From Chloroflexota bacterium (GTDB taxonomy: Bacteria > Chloroflexota > Limnocylindria > Limnocylindrales > CSP1-4): 64,000 nt of DNA. Shown here one piece after another: positions 24,550 to 33,531 of this stretch (positions within the stretch are counted from its first letter, which is position 1; each line of letters opens with the position of its first letter). The stretch lies in NCBI GenBank assembly GCA_021785175.1, contig JAJYGH010000065.1, positions 24,671 through 88,670 on the forward strand, given 5' to 3'. The notes under the pieces were generated by a model, which did no database searches, was not told where the DNA came from, and worked only from the letters and a program-made list of their open reading frames with translations. The translations under genes and the position numbers were made by a program.

Positions 24550-26070
24550 GTGACACCGGAGCTGGCACGCGGCCCGGCCATGCTGCGCGTCGTGGAATCG
24601 AACGGGTTCGAGCGGGATCCCTCGCCGCCCGGACCCCCCGACGTGGCGACGGGCGCGACTGCGGCAGCGGCTGCCGAGCGCGGCACGCGCGACCTCGGCG
24701 CTCGACTTGCACGGCTCCGCGTCGAGCGGCAGGGGTCACCTGCGCACGCAACTCCTGCGCACGGCCGACCCGAGCCCGGTGCACCCCGGGAGCCCGCCGG
24801 AGGCGCGGCGGCCGCGGCGGCAGGCCCGTGGATGCGAGGAGTCGACCGCGCCAGCGGTCTGGCCGGGGCGATCGGCGGCGAGGTGGTGCACGGCCCGGGT
24901 GGCCGCCTCGTCCGCGTCGTGACGTCGGTCGACCTGCCGGTTCCGTTCGACCTGCTCGCCGGCCTCCCCTACCCCATCGATCCCGGGCGGCCGCTCGTGT
25001 GCCTGGACACGGAGACCACGGGCCTCGGGACGGCCGCGGGAACCCTGGCGTTCCTGGTCGGCGTCGGCCGCTGGGACGGGCCACGGTTCGAGGTCGAGCA
25101 GCTCGTGCTCCCCGACCATCCCGACGAGCCCGCGCTCCTTGCCGCCCTGCGCCAGGCGATCCCCCCGGACGCCTGGCTCGTCACGTACAACGGCCGCGGC
25201 TTCGACTGGCCGCTGCTCGTCACGCGGTTCCGGCTCCACCGGTCCCCGCCTCCCGAGCACTCGGGCCATCTCGACCTGCTGCCGATCGCACGGCAGCTCT
25301 GGCGCCACCGGCTCGAGGACGCCCGCCTGGCGACGGTGGAGCGCGGTGTCGCCGGAGTCGTGCGCGTCGACGACCTGCCGGGCGCGCTCGTGCCGGCACG
25401 CTACCTGGAGTTCCTCCGCACCGGCGAGGCGTCGCCCCTGCGCGCCGTCGTCGACCACAACCGCCAGGATGTCGTGTCACTGGGACTGCTCGTCGCACAC
25501 CTCGCCTCGCGGCTCGCAGCGGCGCCCGCGCGCGACCACGAGCCGGCGGGCGACGTCGCGGCGCTCGGCCGGGCGTACGCGAGGCGCCGGCGGTTCGACG
25601 AGGCGATCGCGTGCTGCGAGGCGGCCGTGGGCGGCGCGACCGACCCTCGACAACGCGAGCGGCTCGCCTCGGAGCGCGCACGGATCCTGCGGATGGCGGG
25701 CAGGCACGAGGACTCGGCGTCCGCCTGGCAGGAGCTGGCCGAGGCCCGGGGGGGTCTCGCGGCGGTCGCGTGGGTGCAGCTCGCGAAGCATCTCGAGCAC
25801 GTGCGGCGCGATCCGGTCGCCGCCCTCGACGCCGCGGACCGTGCCCTTGCGCTCCTCGAGCGACAGCGCGCGCTCGGCCGGGACCTGCCGCGGCTCGAGC
25901 ACGACCTGGTCGGGCGCCGGGCGCGCCTGCGCAGGCGTATCGCGTCCGGCTCGGCGGGGGCGCGGGCGGGACGTGCCGCGAGAACCCGCGGCACGGGACC
26001 GGTCCGCTCTCGGGAAGCGGCCGGCGGCGGGAGCGCTGCCGCACTCAGTCCGCCGCTCGCGTCTCCCTGA
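24550..26070 (+). CDS. mrfB: MrfB-type exonuclease with TPR-like C-terminus
   Basis: About 506 residues. An RNase H-fold DEDD exonuclease domain (roughly 155-345) has Asp/Glu in VCLDTETTGLG, Asp in YNGRGFDWPLL and Asp in VDHNRQDVVSLG, as in the YprB/MrfB family. The C-terminal third is TPR-like (GRAYARRRRFDEAIACCEAA, read with breaks). The N-terminus is Ala/Pro-rich and weakly conserved, so the start is uncertain: GTG 24550 or ATG 24580. It pairs with mrfA upstream for repair of crosslink-type damage. Its 3' end overlaps the convergent pfkB-like gene by 26 bases. Confidence 0.83.
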   Translation: MTPELARGPAMLRVVESNGFERDPSPPGPPDVATGATAAAAAERGTRDLGARLARLRVERQGSPAHATPAHGRPEPGAPREPAGGAAAAAAGPWMRGVDRASGLAGAIGGEVVHGPGGRLVRVVTSVDLPVPFDLLAGLPYPIDPGRPLVCLDTETTGLGTAAGTLAFLVGVGRWDGPRFEVEQLVLPDHPDEPALLAALRQAIPPDAWLVTYNGRGFDWPLLVTRFRLHRSPPPEHSGHLDLLPIARQLWRHRLEDARLATVERGVAGVVRVDDLPGALVPARYLEFLRTGEASPLRAVVDHNRQDVVSLGLLVAHLASRLAAAPARDHEPAGDVAALGRAYARRRRFDEAIACCEAAVGGATDPRQRERLASERARILRMAGRHEDSASAWQELAEARGGLAAVAWVQLAKHLEHVRRDPVAALDAADRALALLERQRALGRDLPRLEHDLVGRRARLRRRIASGSAGARAGRAARTRGTGPVRSREAAGGGSAAALSPPLASP

Positions 26071-26944
26071 GGCGCAGTCGGATCTTCGCCAGGTCGGGCA
26101 CGCCCGCGAGCCCGACGTCCTCCACGGACAGCGACGCGGCGATGGCCGCGAACCGCAGCGCCGCCCCTGGGCGCGCGGCGTCGTTGCCAAGGATGAGCCG
26201 CGCGGCGAGCAGCGCGGCCAGGAACACGTCGCCCGCGCCCGTCGGATCGACCTCGCGCCGCGCGGAGACGGCACGCCACCGCCGGGCCCCGATGCCTCCG
26301 GCCTCCGTCCGACACAGGTACACGCCGCCCGAGCGGCCGCTCGTCACCGCGATCGACTGCCCCGCCCTCGCGAGCAGCTGCTCGAGGCGATCCCCGGCCG
26401 AATCCGGCGGCAGGTCCTCGCGACTGAGGGCGGCGACGTCGGCCCGAGCCGCGATGGGGTGTACGCTCGGAGGGAGCCGCACGGGCGGCTCTCCGGGCAC
26501 GAGCCGTCGGAGCAGCCCCTGCCATCCGAGCGCGACGACCGCGTCGGCGCCCGGCACGGCCGCCCACGCCGTGCCGAGCTCGCCGGCGACGGGTACGAGG
26601 AGGAACGCGCGCGCCTGGCGCCACCTGGCCGGGACGGCGGCCGTGGGGAGCGGATCCGACACTTCGTGACAGACCTGCCGGCGCCCCGACGGCGTCTCGC
26701 GGTTGTCGAAGACCGGGCCGTGCCCCAGTTCGACCGCCACGACCTCGACTCCCGCCGTTCGGAGTGCCTCGGGCTCGCCCGTGTCGAGCGCAACACGGTC
26801 CAGCCCGACGACGGCCCCCACGGCGAGCCCGAGCCGGGCGAGGAGCAGCGCGCCGTAGGAGACGCCCCCGCCCGGCCGCCAGCCGCGGCGCTCGTCCGGA
26901 TCGAGATCGCGCGCCGCGGCCCCGACGACCACGACGTCCGGCAT
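26045..26944 (-). CDS. PfkB-family sugar/nucleoside kinase
   Basis: A 299-residue kinase of the ribokinase superfamily. It has an N-terminal Gly-rich motif (RPGGGVSYGA, about 23-32) and the C-terminal anion hole with catalytic Asp in DPTGAGDVFLA. The middle lacks landmarks that would separate ribokinase, adenosine kinase or other subfamilies. The protein is somewhat short in the lid region. ATG at 26944. It is isolated between the convergent mrfB and a divergent small gene, so context does not help. Confidence 0.82.
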   Translation of the reverse strand: MPDVVVVGAAARDLDPDERRGWRPGGGVSYGALLLARLGLAVGAVVGLDRVALDTGEPEALRTAGVEVVAVELGHGPVFDNRETPSGRRQVCHEVSDPLPTAAVPARWRQARAFLLVPVAGELGTAWAAVPGADAVVALGWQGLLRRLVPGEPPVRLPPSVHPIAARADVAALSREDLPPDSAGDRLEQLLARAGQSIAVTSGRSGGVYLCRTEAGGIGARRWRAVSARREVDPTGAGDVFLAALLAARLILGNDAARPGAALRFAAIAASLSVEDVGLAGVPDLAKIRLRLRETRAAD

Positions 26945-27036
26945 CAGCGAGCGCCCTGCAACGCCGGAGTCGCCATGACACCGAGCGTGTGCGGCGCCGC
27001 GCCTATACTCCGCCGTCGAAGCAGGCGGGAGGAACG

Positions 27037-27408
27037 GTGTACTTCTACGAGCTCCACGAAAGCGACGACGACCTCTACTCGGACGCGCTGCTCACGCACG
27101 AGCAGGAGTTCACGGCGGAGGAGTTCTTCGAGCTCGTCCAGGAGGCGCGGCGACGCATCCTGGACACGTTCGAGGAGGATACGCTGGTCGAGGCGATCGC
27201 CCGCGAGCTCGAGCGAACGCAGGACTTCACGTATGTCAGCGACGGGATGCTCGTGGCGGCGGTCAACGTGTCGCGGATCGAGGACGAGAACTTCGTTGCG
27301 GACGTCGGCGGGGACGAGGGGGACGACGCCGACGACGACCTGGACGACGAGTCGGACGAGGGGTTCCGGTCGCTGATCGTCGACCTGGACCGCGAGCCGC
27401 CGTACTAG
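27037..27408 (+). CDS. small acidic protein of unknown function
   Basis: A 123-residue protein, strongly acidic, with a C-terminal stretch of Asp and Glu (about 90-112). It reads VYFYELHESDDDLYSDALL at the start, followed by two helical blocks (FFELVQEARRRIL, VEAIARELER) and SDGMLVAAVNVS. I do not recognise a family. GTG at 27037 is chosen because GGGAGGA lies just upstream (27027-27033), with a TATACT-like -10 at 27004-27009. No signal peptide or membrane segment is visible. Confidence 0.7.
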   Translation: MYFYELHESDDDLYSDALLTHEQEFTAEEFFELVQEARRRILDTFEEDTLVEAIARELERTQDFTYVSDGMLVAAVNVSRIEDENFVADVGGDEGDDADDDLDDESDEGFRSLIVDLDREPPY

Positions 27409-27453
27409 GGGGCGTGGGCCCCTCGCTCTCCCCCGCAGACCGCCGCTGTCCGT

Positions 27454-28557
27454 TCAGACGTTGAAGAGGACCTCGATCACGTCCCCATCGCGGACCCGGT
27501 AGCTCCTCCCCTCCGACCGGAGCTTGCCGGCGCGCCGTGCCTCCGCCATCGACCCGAGGCGGATGAGGTCCTCGAACGTGACCACCTCTGCGCGGATGAA
27601 GCCGCGTGCGAGGTCGGAGTGGATCGCGCCTGCCGCGTCGACCGCGGTGGCCCCGTCCGGGATCGTCCACGCCCGCGTCTCGTCGGGCCCGGCGGTGAAG
27701 AAGCTGATCAAACCGAGCAGGCGGTACGAGAGCCGGATGACGCGGTCGAGGCTCGACTCGTGCAGCCCAAGCTCCTCCATGAAGACGGCCGCGTCGTCCG
27801 GTTCGAGCTCGCCGATCTCCATCTCGACGCGCGCCGACAGCGCGTCGACCAGCGTGTGCGAGTGGCGGTACCGCTCCGCGACCCCGGCCACGATCTCCGG
27901 CTCTCGCGGCAGATCCTGCTCGCCGATGTTGAGCAGCACCAGCACCGGCTTCTCGGTCAGGAAGCGGAAGCCACGCAGGACGCGGGCCTCGTCCGCGTCG
28001 AGCCCGAGGTCGCGAATCGGGGTGCCGTCACGCAGCGCGGGCAGCACCCGCTCGAGGATCGCGAGCTCCCGGTCGTTCGCCTCGCGTTCGGCCGGCGTCC
28101 CGTGGTGGCCCTGCGTCCGCAGCCGTTCGACCCGCTTCTCCACGACCGCGAGGTCGGCCATGATCAGCTCGAGGTCCAGCCGCTCCAGGTCGCGCCCCGC
28201 ATCGACCGAGCCATCGGGATGCGGCACCGACGCGCTCTCGAACGCGCGCACGACGTGCAGGAGCGCGTCGGCGTTGCGCAGGCGCGCGAGCTGGTCGGGC
28301 GGCATGTCGGCCGCGCCGACCCCCGGCTCGTCGGCCCGCGGAGGCGCGGGCAGGTCGACGTAGGTCACGTCGGCGTGGACCTCGCGCTTCGGATGGAACA
28401 GCGCGGTGAGCGCGGTCAACCGGTCGTCGGGGACCTTCACGACACCGACGTTGACGACGGCGCCTCCGTATCCGCCCGTCTCCGCGTGGCCGCGGGTGAG
28501 CGTGTTGAAGACGGTCGACTTGCCGGACGCGGCGAGGCCGACGATCGCGATCTGCAT
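27454..28557 (-). CDS. ychF: YchF/OLA1-family P-loop ATPase/GTPase
   Basis: A 367-residue translation-associated P-loop protein. G1 is GLAASGKST, G3 region YVDLPAPP, G4-like region LNIGEQDL (NxxE as in the YchF group), then a helical domain and a C-terminal TGS domain (TAVDAAGAIHSDLARGFIRAEV, read with breaks; DGDVIEVLFNV at the end). In other bacteria YchF binds ribosomes and prefers ATP. The ATG at 28557 gives MQIAIVGL; upstream codons are not conserved. The gene is followed by the convergent small acidic protein gene. Confidence 0.92.
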   Translation of the reverse strand: MQIAIVGLAASGKSTVFNTLTRGHAETGGYGGAVVNVGVVKVPDDRLTALTALFHPKREVHADVTYVDLPAPPRADEPGVGAADMPPDQLARLRNADALLHVVRAFESASVPHPDGSVDAGRDLERLDLELIMADLAVVEKRVERLRTQGHHGTPAEREANDRELAILERVLPALRDGTPIRDLGLDADEARVLRGFRFLTEKPVLVLLNIGEQDLPREPEIVAGVAERYRHSHTLVDALSARVEMEIGELEPDDAAVFMEELGLHESSLDRVIRLSYRLLGLISFFTAGPDETRAWTIPDGATAVDAAGAIHSDLARGFIRAEVVTFEDLIRLGSMAEARRAGKLRSEGRSYRVRDGDVIEVLFNV

Positions 28558-28665
28558 GCGACAAGCGTAGCGCCGCGGGAGCCCACGGCGGGGCTCGCAG
28601 GCGGGCGCGGCCACCCGCTGGCGGACGCGACAGTCCCCAGACGGGGCGTCCCGGGTCCGCCGCGG

Positions 28666-28765
28666 CCGGCGGCAGGGCGCCGGACGGGGTCCCTCCGCGA
28701 CCGGCGGCAGGGCCGGACGGGGTCCCTCCGCGACCGGCGGCAGGGCCGGACGGGGTCCTCCGCGA
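28666..28765. repeat. three ~33-bp tandem repeats upstream of ychF
   Basis: Units 28666-28700 (35 bp), 28701-28733 (33 bp) and 28734-28765 (32 bp) are nearly identical, with small indels. The shared core is CCGGCGGCAGGG followed by CCGGACGGGGTCC. They lie between the MFS gene and ychF. Nothing else is seen in 28558-28791. Confidence 0.85.
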
Positions 28766-28791
28766 CCGGCGTGCGCCCTCCATCCCCGCTG

Positions 28792-30201
28792 TCAGGCAGT
28801 CACGGTCTCCGGGCGACTGATCCTCGAGATCACGAGATCCTCGCGCGAGGCCTCCTCGATCGTCAGGCCGGCAGGCTCGGGCAGCACGAGCGTGAGCAGC
28901 GCGCCGGCCACGGCGACGCCGGCCGTGAACAACAGCGTCACGTGGAGCCCGAGGGCCGACGCGAGGTGGGGGAACGCGTACACGCCGACGAACGCGCCGA
29001 TCTTCGCGATGCCCGACGCGATGCCGTGTCCGGTGGTGCGGCTCGTGACCGGGAACACCTCGCTCGGCAGGACGAACGTCGTGACGTTGGGCCCGAACTC
29101 GGTGAAGAAGTAGCTGATGCCATAGATGACGAGGAACGGCAGCACGACATGCGTGAGGTTGGGCACGAGCCCGATCGTGGCGAACGCGGCCGCCATCCCG
29201 AGGAAACCGATCCACTGCAGCCGGCGGTGGCCGATGCGATCGATGGTGGCGATCGCGAGCACATAGCCCGGGGCCGCCGCCAGGGCGAAGATGACGAGGC
29301 TCCACGCGACCGACTGGATGAGCGCCGCATGCGGCGCCACGCTCGAGAGGATCAGCGTCGTCGAGATCGTGTTGCCGTAGAACGCGTAATCGAGCAGAAA
29401 CCAGCTCCCGGCGGTCCCGAGCAGCAGCAGCAGGTTGCGCGGGTTCGACAGGAAGTCGCGGAGCCGCTCGTGGATCCTGGGCTCCGTCACGGCGACGCCC
29501 TGGATCTGGCCGCCCGTGTAGGCCGCGAGGCTCGCCGCCGCACCGGTCGCGTCGCCGCGAACCCGTGCGCGGTAGCGGGGGGACTCCGGCAGCGTGCGAC
29601 GGAGGTAGATGACCGCGAGCGCCGGCACCGCGCCGAGACCCAGCATCAGGCGCCACGCGAGATCGGCCTGCACGCCCGCGGCGAGCAGGGTGAGCCCGAC
29701 GACCGGGCCCACGATGAGGCCGGCGGCCTGCGTGGAGAAGACCATGCTGACCAGGCGGCCGCGGTCACGCCGGTTCGCGTACTCGCTCATGATCGTGGCG
29801 CTGACCGGGTAGTCGCCGCCGATGCCGATGCCCAGCAGGAAGCGGGCCGCGATGAGCCAGGCGATGTTGGGCGCGAACGCGGATGCAATGGCCGCGATCG
29901 CCATGACCGCCGCTTCGAGCCCGTAGATCGCCTTCCGGCCGAGCAGGTCCGCCAGTCGCCCGAAGACGAACGCGCCGACGACCGCGCCGAGGAGCGCGAC
30001 GCTGCTGGCCAGCGTCGCCTCGCTCGTGGAAAGGTGCCACTCGGCCTTCACGAGCGTCAGCGCGACCCCGATGATGAACAGGTCGTAGGCGTCCGTGAAG
30101 AAGCCCATCCCCGAGGTGAACATCGCCCGGAGATGGAAGATGCTCAACGGTGCCTCGTTGAGCGCGTCGGTCAGCGGGATGCTGTCTGCCGGTCGATCCA
30201 T
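28792..30201 (-). CDS. MFS transporter, phosphate:H+ symporter (PHS)-like
   Basis: A 469-residue, 12-helix major facilitator. Family marks include FFTDAYDLFIIG in helix 1, GRLADLLGRKAIYG after helix 2, GIGIGGDYPVSATIMSEYA in helix 4 and LPSEVFPVTSRTTGHG late in the protein. The GGDYPxSATIxSE block is characteristic of Pho84-type phosphate permeases, although related organic-acid transporters share parts of it. Inner-membrane location. It starts at ATG 30201, with no obvious partner genes. Confidence 0.85.
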   Translation of the reverse strand: MDRPADSIPLTDALNEAPLSIFHLRAMFTSGMGFFTDAYDLFIIGVALTLVKAEWHLSTSEATLASSVALLGAVVGAFVFGRLADLLGRKAIYGLEAAVMAIAAIASAFAPNIAWLIAARFLLGIGIGGDYPVSATIMSEYANRRDRGRLVSMVFSTQAAGLIVGPVVGLTLLAAGVQADLAWRLMLGLGAVPALAVIYLRRTLPESPRYRARVRGDATGAAASLAAYTGGQIQGVAVTEPRIHERLRDFLSNPRNLLLLLGTAGSWFLLDYAFYGNTISTTLILSSVAPHAALIQSVAWSLVIFALAAAPGYVLAIATIDRIGHRRLQWIGFLGMAAAFATIGLVPNLTHVVLPFLVIYGISYFFTEFGPNVTTFVLPSEVFPVTSRTTGHGIASGIAKIGAFVGVYAFPHLASALGLHVTLLFTAGVAVAGALLTLVLPEPAGLTIEEASREDLVISRISRPETVTA

Positions 30202-30297
30202 CGAATCTGGGCCCCCGTGCGGCTGTCGTCTCGGACACCGTACGCAGCGCGTGTCATCGTTTCGTCAACCCCGCGCTAACTGGGCATGGTCGCGGAT

Positions 30298-30318
30298 CAG
30301 ATCCGGTTGAGGGATCTG
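30298..30318. repeat. inverted repeat upstream of MFS gene
   Basis: CAGATCC (30298-30304) and GGATCTG (30312-30318) with a 7-base loop, in the 149-base gap between the dehydrogenase stop and the MFS start. It could be an operator or a weak terminator. Confidence 0.4.
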
Positions 30319-30350
30319 AATCGGCGCGCCGGCCCCGCGGCTTCGGCAGG

Positions 30351-31409
30351 TCAGTACCCGGCGCGCGCGTCCACCACGTTGTGAAGGGGCTCGCCGCGGA
30401 CGAACCGGGTGAGGTTGTCCACGAAGACGTCGATGCTGCGAGACAGGACCCGATCCGTCGACCAGCTCGTATGCGGGGTGACGATCACGTTCGGAAGGCC
30501 GTAGAACGGCGAGGCCGACGGAAGCGGCTCGTCGCGGAACGCGTCGAGCACCGCGCCGCCGAGCGGTCCGGAGCGGAGGGCCCGCAGCAGCGCGGCCTCG
30601 TCGACGAGACGCCCGCGCGCGACGTTGATCAGCCAGCAGCCGGGCCGGGCGGCGGCCAGGGCGCGATCGTCGACGAGCGCCTCCGTCCCGGCGGTCACGG
30701 GCAGCGCGAGCACGACGAAGTCGGAGGCCGCGAAAAGCTCCGGGAGCCCGGACGTGCCGAACACCCGCTCGGCACGAGGCGGCGCGGGGAGTGGCTCTTC
30801 GTCGATGTCCGCCGGCGCCTGGATTCCGAGCTCGGGATGGCGACGCAGCGCGATGACGTGCGCCCCGAAGACCGTCGCGTACGAAGCGACGGCGCGGCCG
30901 ATCGAGCCCATCCCGACGATCCCCACCGTCGCGTCGCGCAGCTCGCCGCCTTCGAGCGGCTGCCACGTGCGCTCCCGCTGCAGCTCGAGGAGCGCCGGCA
31001 GCCGGCGGCGCACGGCGAGCATCATCATCAGGACGTACTCGGCGATGGGCCGGCTGAACACGCCGCGTCCGTTCGTCACCGTGATGCCGCGCTCGAGCGT
31101 TGCGGGGGTCAGCACGCGCTCGACCCCGACCGACGCAGAGTGGATCCACTGCACGCGCGGTGCGCGCGCCAGCAGCCGATCCAGGTGATCCCCGGAGAGG
31201 CTGCTGCCCCGGAACAGGACCTCTGCGTCCTCCAGCGGCCCGTCAGGCGCGCCGTCGTCGCCAAGGAGCACGATGCGGGATCCGGGCACGGCGGCCGCGA
31301 TGCGATCGAGGTCCTCGGGGCGGTGGCGCGCGTGGAGGATCGGACCGAGCGCGATCGCCGCGGGGACGCGCGGGTGGCGCGGGGCCGTGTCGCCGCCTCC
31401 CGTCGTCAC
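30351..31409 (-). CDS. D-isomer-specific 2-hydroxyacid dehydrogenase
   Basis: A 352-residue NAD(P)-dependent dehydrogenase. The Rossmann motif GMGSIGRA is present, and the catalytic set is Arg in INVARGRLVDE, Glu in AFRDEPLP and His in VTPHTSW. The substrate-domain loop (HSASVGVERVL) is of the glyoxylate/hydroxypyruvate reductase or DdhA-like type, so the substrate is open. GTG at 31409 overlaps the stop of the upstream zincin (GTGA), which argues for translational coupling and fixes the start. Confidence 0.85.
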   Translation of the reverse strand: MTTGGGDTAPRHPRVPAAIALGPILHARHRPEDLDRIAAAVPGSRIVLLGDDGAPDGPLEDAEVLFRGSSLSGDHLDRLLARAPRVQWIHSASVGVERVLTPATLERGITVTNGRGVFSRPIAEYVLMMMLAVRRRLPALLELQRERTWQPLEGGELRDATVGIVGMGSIGRAVASYATVFGAHVIALRRHPELGIQAPADIDEEPLPAPPRAERVFGTSGLPELFAASDFVVLALPVTAGTEALVDDRALAAARPGCWLINVARGRLVDEAALLRALRSGPLGGAVLDAFRDEPLPSASPFYGLPNVIVTPHTSWSTDRVLSRSIDVFVDNLTRFVRGEPLHNVVDARAGY

Positions 31410-32671
31410 GTCGCGGGTCCCTCGGTCCGGACCACGACCCGCCGTATCCACGCTGGCGGGTCGGCCAGCTCCGCCTCCGTGGGGAGCGACTCCGGTCCAT
31501 CCCACAGGTGCGCCACGGCTTCGGGTCCGCCCGCCTCCGCCACACCGGCCACGAACTGCTCGCCGCGCCGGTACTGCGCGAGCTTCAGGTCCATGCCCAT
31601 CAGCCGGGCCAGGATCCCGTCGAGGCCACGCCGCGGCTGCCCCCGGCGCTGCTCGAACCGTTCGCGGAGCAGCCGGACATCCGGCAGGAAGGCGGCGCCC
31701 ACGCGGTCCATCACCCAGTCGCCGAACCCCTCGAGCAGGCTCATGAGGGTCTGCGTCTCGCGGAACAGCCGACGTTGCTCGGGCTCGAGCAGGCTCTCAA
31801 GCAGGCTGCCCGTGCCCCGGTGCCGCCACATCCGGGCCAGGCGGCCCAGGCCCTCCACGCTGAGCACGCGAGCCTCGTCGACAAACCCCGCCAGCTGCCG
31901 CTCCATCCGGTCGGCGAGGTACGGCCGCAGCCACGGATGCGCCTCGAACTCGAAGGCGTGCGTGGTCTCATGGAGCGCGACCCAGACCCGGAAGTCGTCG
32001 AGCGGTACGTGGAGGGACTGCGCCGTCGAGCGGATGTTCTCCTCGACAAAGAGCAACTGGCCGGGGCGGGCCTCGGCGGACAGCAGCGCGATGTCGTACT
32101 GCCCGAGCACCCGCGTGCCGAGGTACGTGAGGATCAGCGCGATCTGCTGGGTGGTCACCGCGCGGTTGGCGAGCGCGACGAACCCCTCGGCGAGGTTGCC
32201 CTCGTGCGGGCGGAGCCGGTCTCCCAGCGCCGCCTCGAGGTGCGCGTAGAGCTGGCGGAACACCACGAGGTTGGCGCTCGCCCACTCGGCCCGGCTGACC
32301 GCGGCATGGCGCTCGACGACCCCGGGCAGCGGCGTGCCGAGCTCAGCCTCGAGCGCGGGCACGATCCGGCGCATCGCGTCGTCGTAGGCGGAGGCTGCGG
32401 CGCGAATCTCGCGGGCCGGGAGCGCTCCCGGGATACGTGCGAGCCGGTCGCCGGCCAGTCGCTCGGCGCGAGCCCAGTCGACGAGTCCGGTTCGCGCGGC
32501 GCGCTGCACCTGACGGTTCAGATACACGGCGCCCAGGCCGGCCACCGCGCCCACGACGACCCCGATCTGCCATGTCCGGTCCCGGACGGGATCGATCCGG
32601 CGCGAAAGCTCGCCGGCGATGTCGCGGGCGCGCCGCCCAAGCGGCCCGGGGTTGCCCTCGTTCGGCGGCAT
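31406..32671 (-). CDS. DUF2342-type zinc metallopeptidase
   Basis: About 421 residues. The zincin motif is HETTH in ALHETTHAFEFEAHPWL, with a further Glu downstream; a probable single membrane segment lies near residues 36-52. This family is annotated in actinobacteria as coenzyme F420 biosynthesis-associated on genomic context; its substrate is unknown. ATG at 32671 (TGATG junction with murI) is preferred; GTG at 32674 is equally possible. It sits between murI and the hydroxyacid dehydrogenase with overlaps on both sides. Confidence 0.8.
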   Translation of the reverse strand: MPPNEGNPGPLGRRARDIAGELSRRIDPVRDRTWQIGVVVGAVAGLGAVYLNRQVQRAARTGLVDWARAERLAGDRLARIPGALPAREIRAAASAYDDAMRRIVPALEAELGTPLPGVVERHAAVSRAEWASANLVVFRQLYAHLEAALGDRLRPHEGNLAEGFVALANRAVTTQQIALILTYLGTRVLGQYDIALLSAEARPGQLLFVEENIRSTAQSLHVPLDDFRVWVALHETTHAFEFEAHPWLRPYLADRMERQLAGFVDEARVLSVEGLGRLARMWRHRGTGSLLESLLEPEQRRLFRETQTLMSLLEGFGDWVMDRVGAAFLPDVRLLRERFEQRRGQPRRGLDGILARLMGMDLKLAQYRRGEQFVAGVAEAGGPEAVAHLWDGPESLPTEAELADPPAWIRRVVVRTEGPAT

Positions 32672-33528
32672 CACGCAGCCTCCGGGACGATCACGGCCTC
32701 GACGGCCGTGAACTCCGATCCGAACAGGAGCGTGGCGGTTGCGCGAAACCGCTCGACGTCACCCGTCGTGAGCTGGAGGTGCGAGGGTGTCGAGCCGGCG
32801 GGCGCACGGAGCTCGTTGATGGCGAGGAGTTCGGCGAGGACGCTCGCGGTGGCGAGCGCGGAGTCGATGACGGCGACGCCCTCGCCCGTCGCGCCCCGGA
32901 TGGAGTCGACGATGAGCGGATAGTGCGTGCAGCCGAGCAGCAGGGTGTCGATCCGCGCATCCGCGGGCAGCGGGAAGATCCACTCGCCGTCCGCCGTCCG
33001 CTCGCCGAGCAGCGGCGCGAGCCCGCGCCGCACGGCCTCGTCGACGTCCGCGCCGTGCAGCCGGCCGGCCTCGACGAGCGGCACGAAGTCCGGCGTCGCG
33101 TGCTCGTACACCTCGACGAACGGGTTCTCGTCCTTGATCGCCTGGAAGTACGCGTGGGATCGGATGGTGGCCGGGGTTGCGATGACGCCGACGCGCCGGG
33201 TCCGCGTCGCGAGGGCCGCGGCGGTGGCGCCCGGGCGGACCACGCCGACGATCGGGACGTCGTAGCGGCGCCGCAGCTGCGGGAGCGCCACCGACGTGGA
33301 GGTGTTGCACGCCACGACGATCGCCTTCACGTCGCGGCGCACCAGCTCGTCGAGGCACTCGGCGCTGAAGCGGCGCACCTCGTCATCCGAGCGCGTCCCG
33401 TACGGCGCGCGCGCGTTGTCGCCGAGGTAGATCGTGGATTCGTCGGGCAGCCGGCGCACGACCTCGCGGAGCACGGTGAGCCCGCCGACGCCCGAGTCGA
33501 ACAGCCCGATGGGCCGTGCGTCGCCCAC
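32671..33528 (-). CDS. murI: glutamate racemase MurI
   Basis: Provides D-glutamate for peptidoglycan. The 285-residue protein carries FDSGVGG at the N-terminus, the first catalytic Cys in VACNTST and the second in LGCTHYP, plus LGDNARAPYG. All are diagnostic for MurI. It starts with GTG at 33528, three bases after the CpaE-like gene stop, and its own stop overlaps the zincin start, so it lies in the middle of a tight operon. Confidence 0.95.
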   Translation of the reverse strand: MGDARPIGLFDSGVGGLTVLREVVRRLPDESTIYLGDNARAPYGTRSDDEVRRFSAECLDELVRRDVKAIVVACNTSTSVALPQLRRRYDVPIVGVVRPGATAAALATRTRRVGVIATPATIRSHAYFQAIKDENPFVEVYEHATPDFVPLVEAGRLHGADVDEAVRRGLAPLLGERTADGEWIFPLPADARIDTLLLGCTHYPLIVDSIRGATGEGVAVIDSALATASVLAELLAINELRAPAGSTPSHLQLTTGDVERFRATATLLFGSEFTAVEAVIVPEAA

Positions 33529-33531
33529 CTG

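Noticed and set aside
28666..28765. CRISPR array
   Set aside because: The three units are directly abutting tandem repeats with no unique spacers, and no cas gene is present. The same holds for the 21-bp repeats at 24438-24500.
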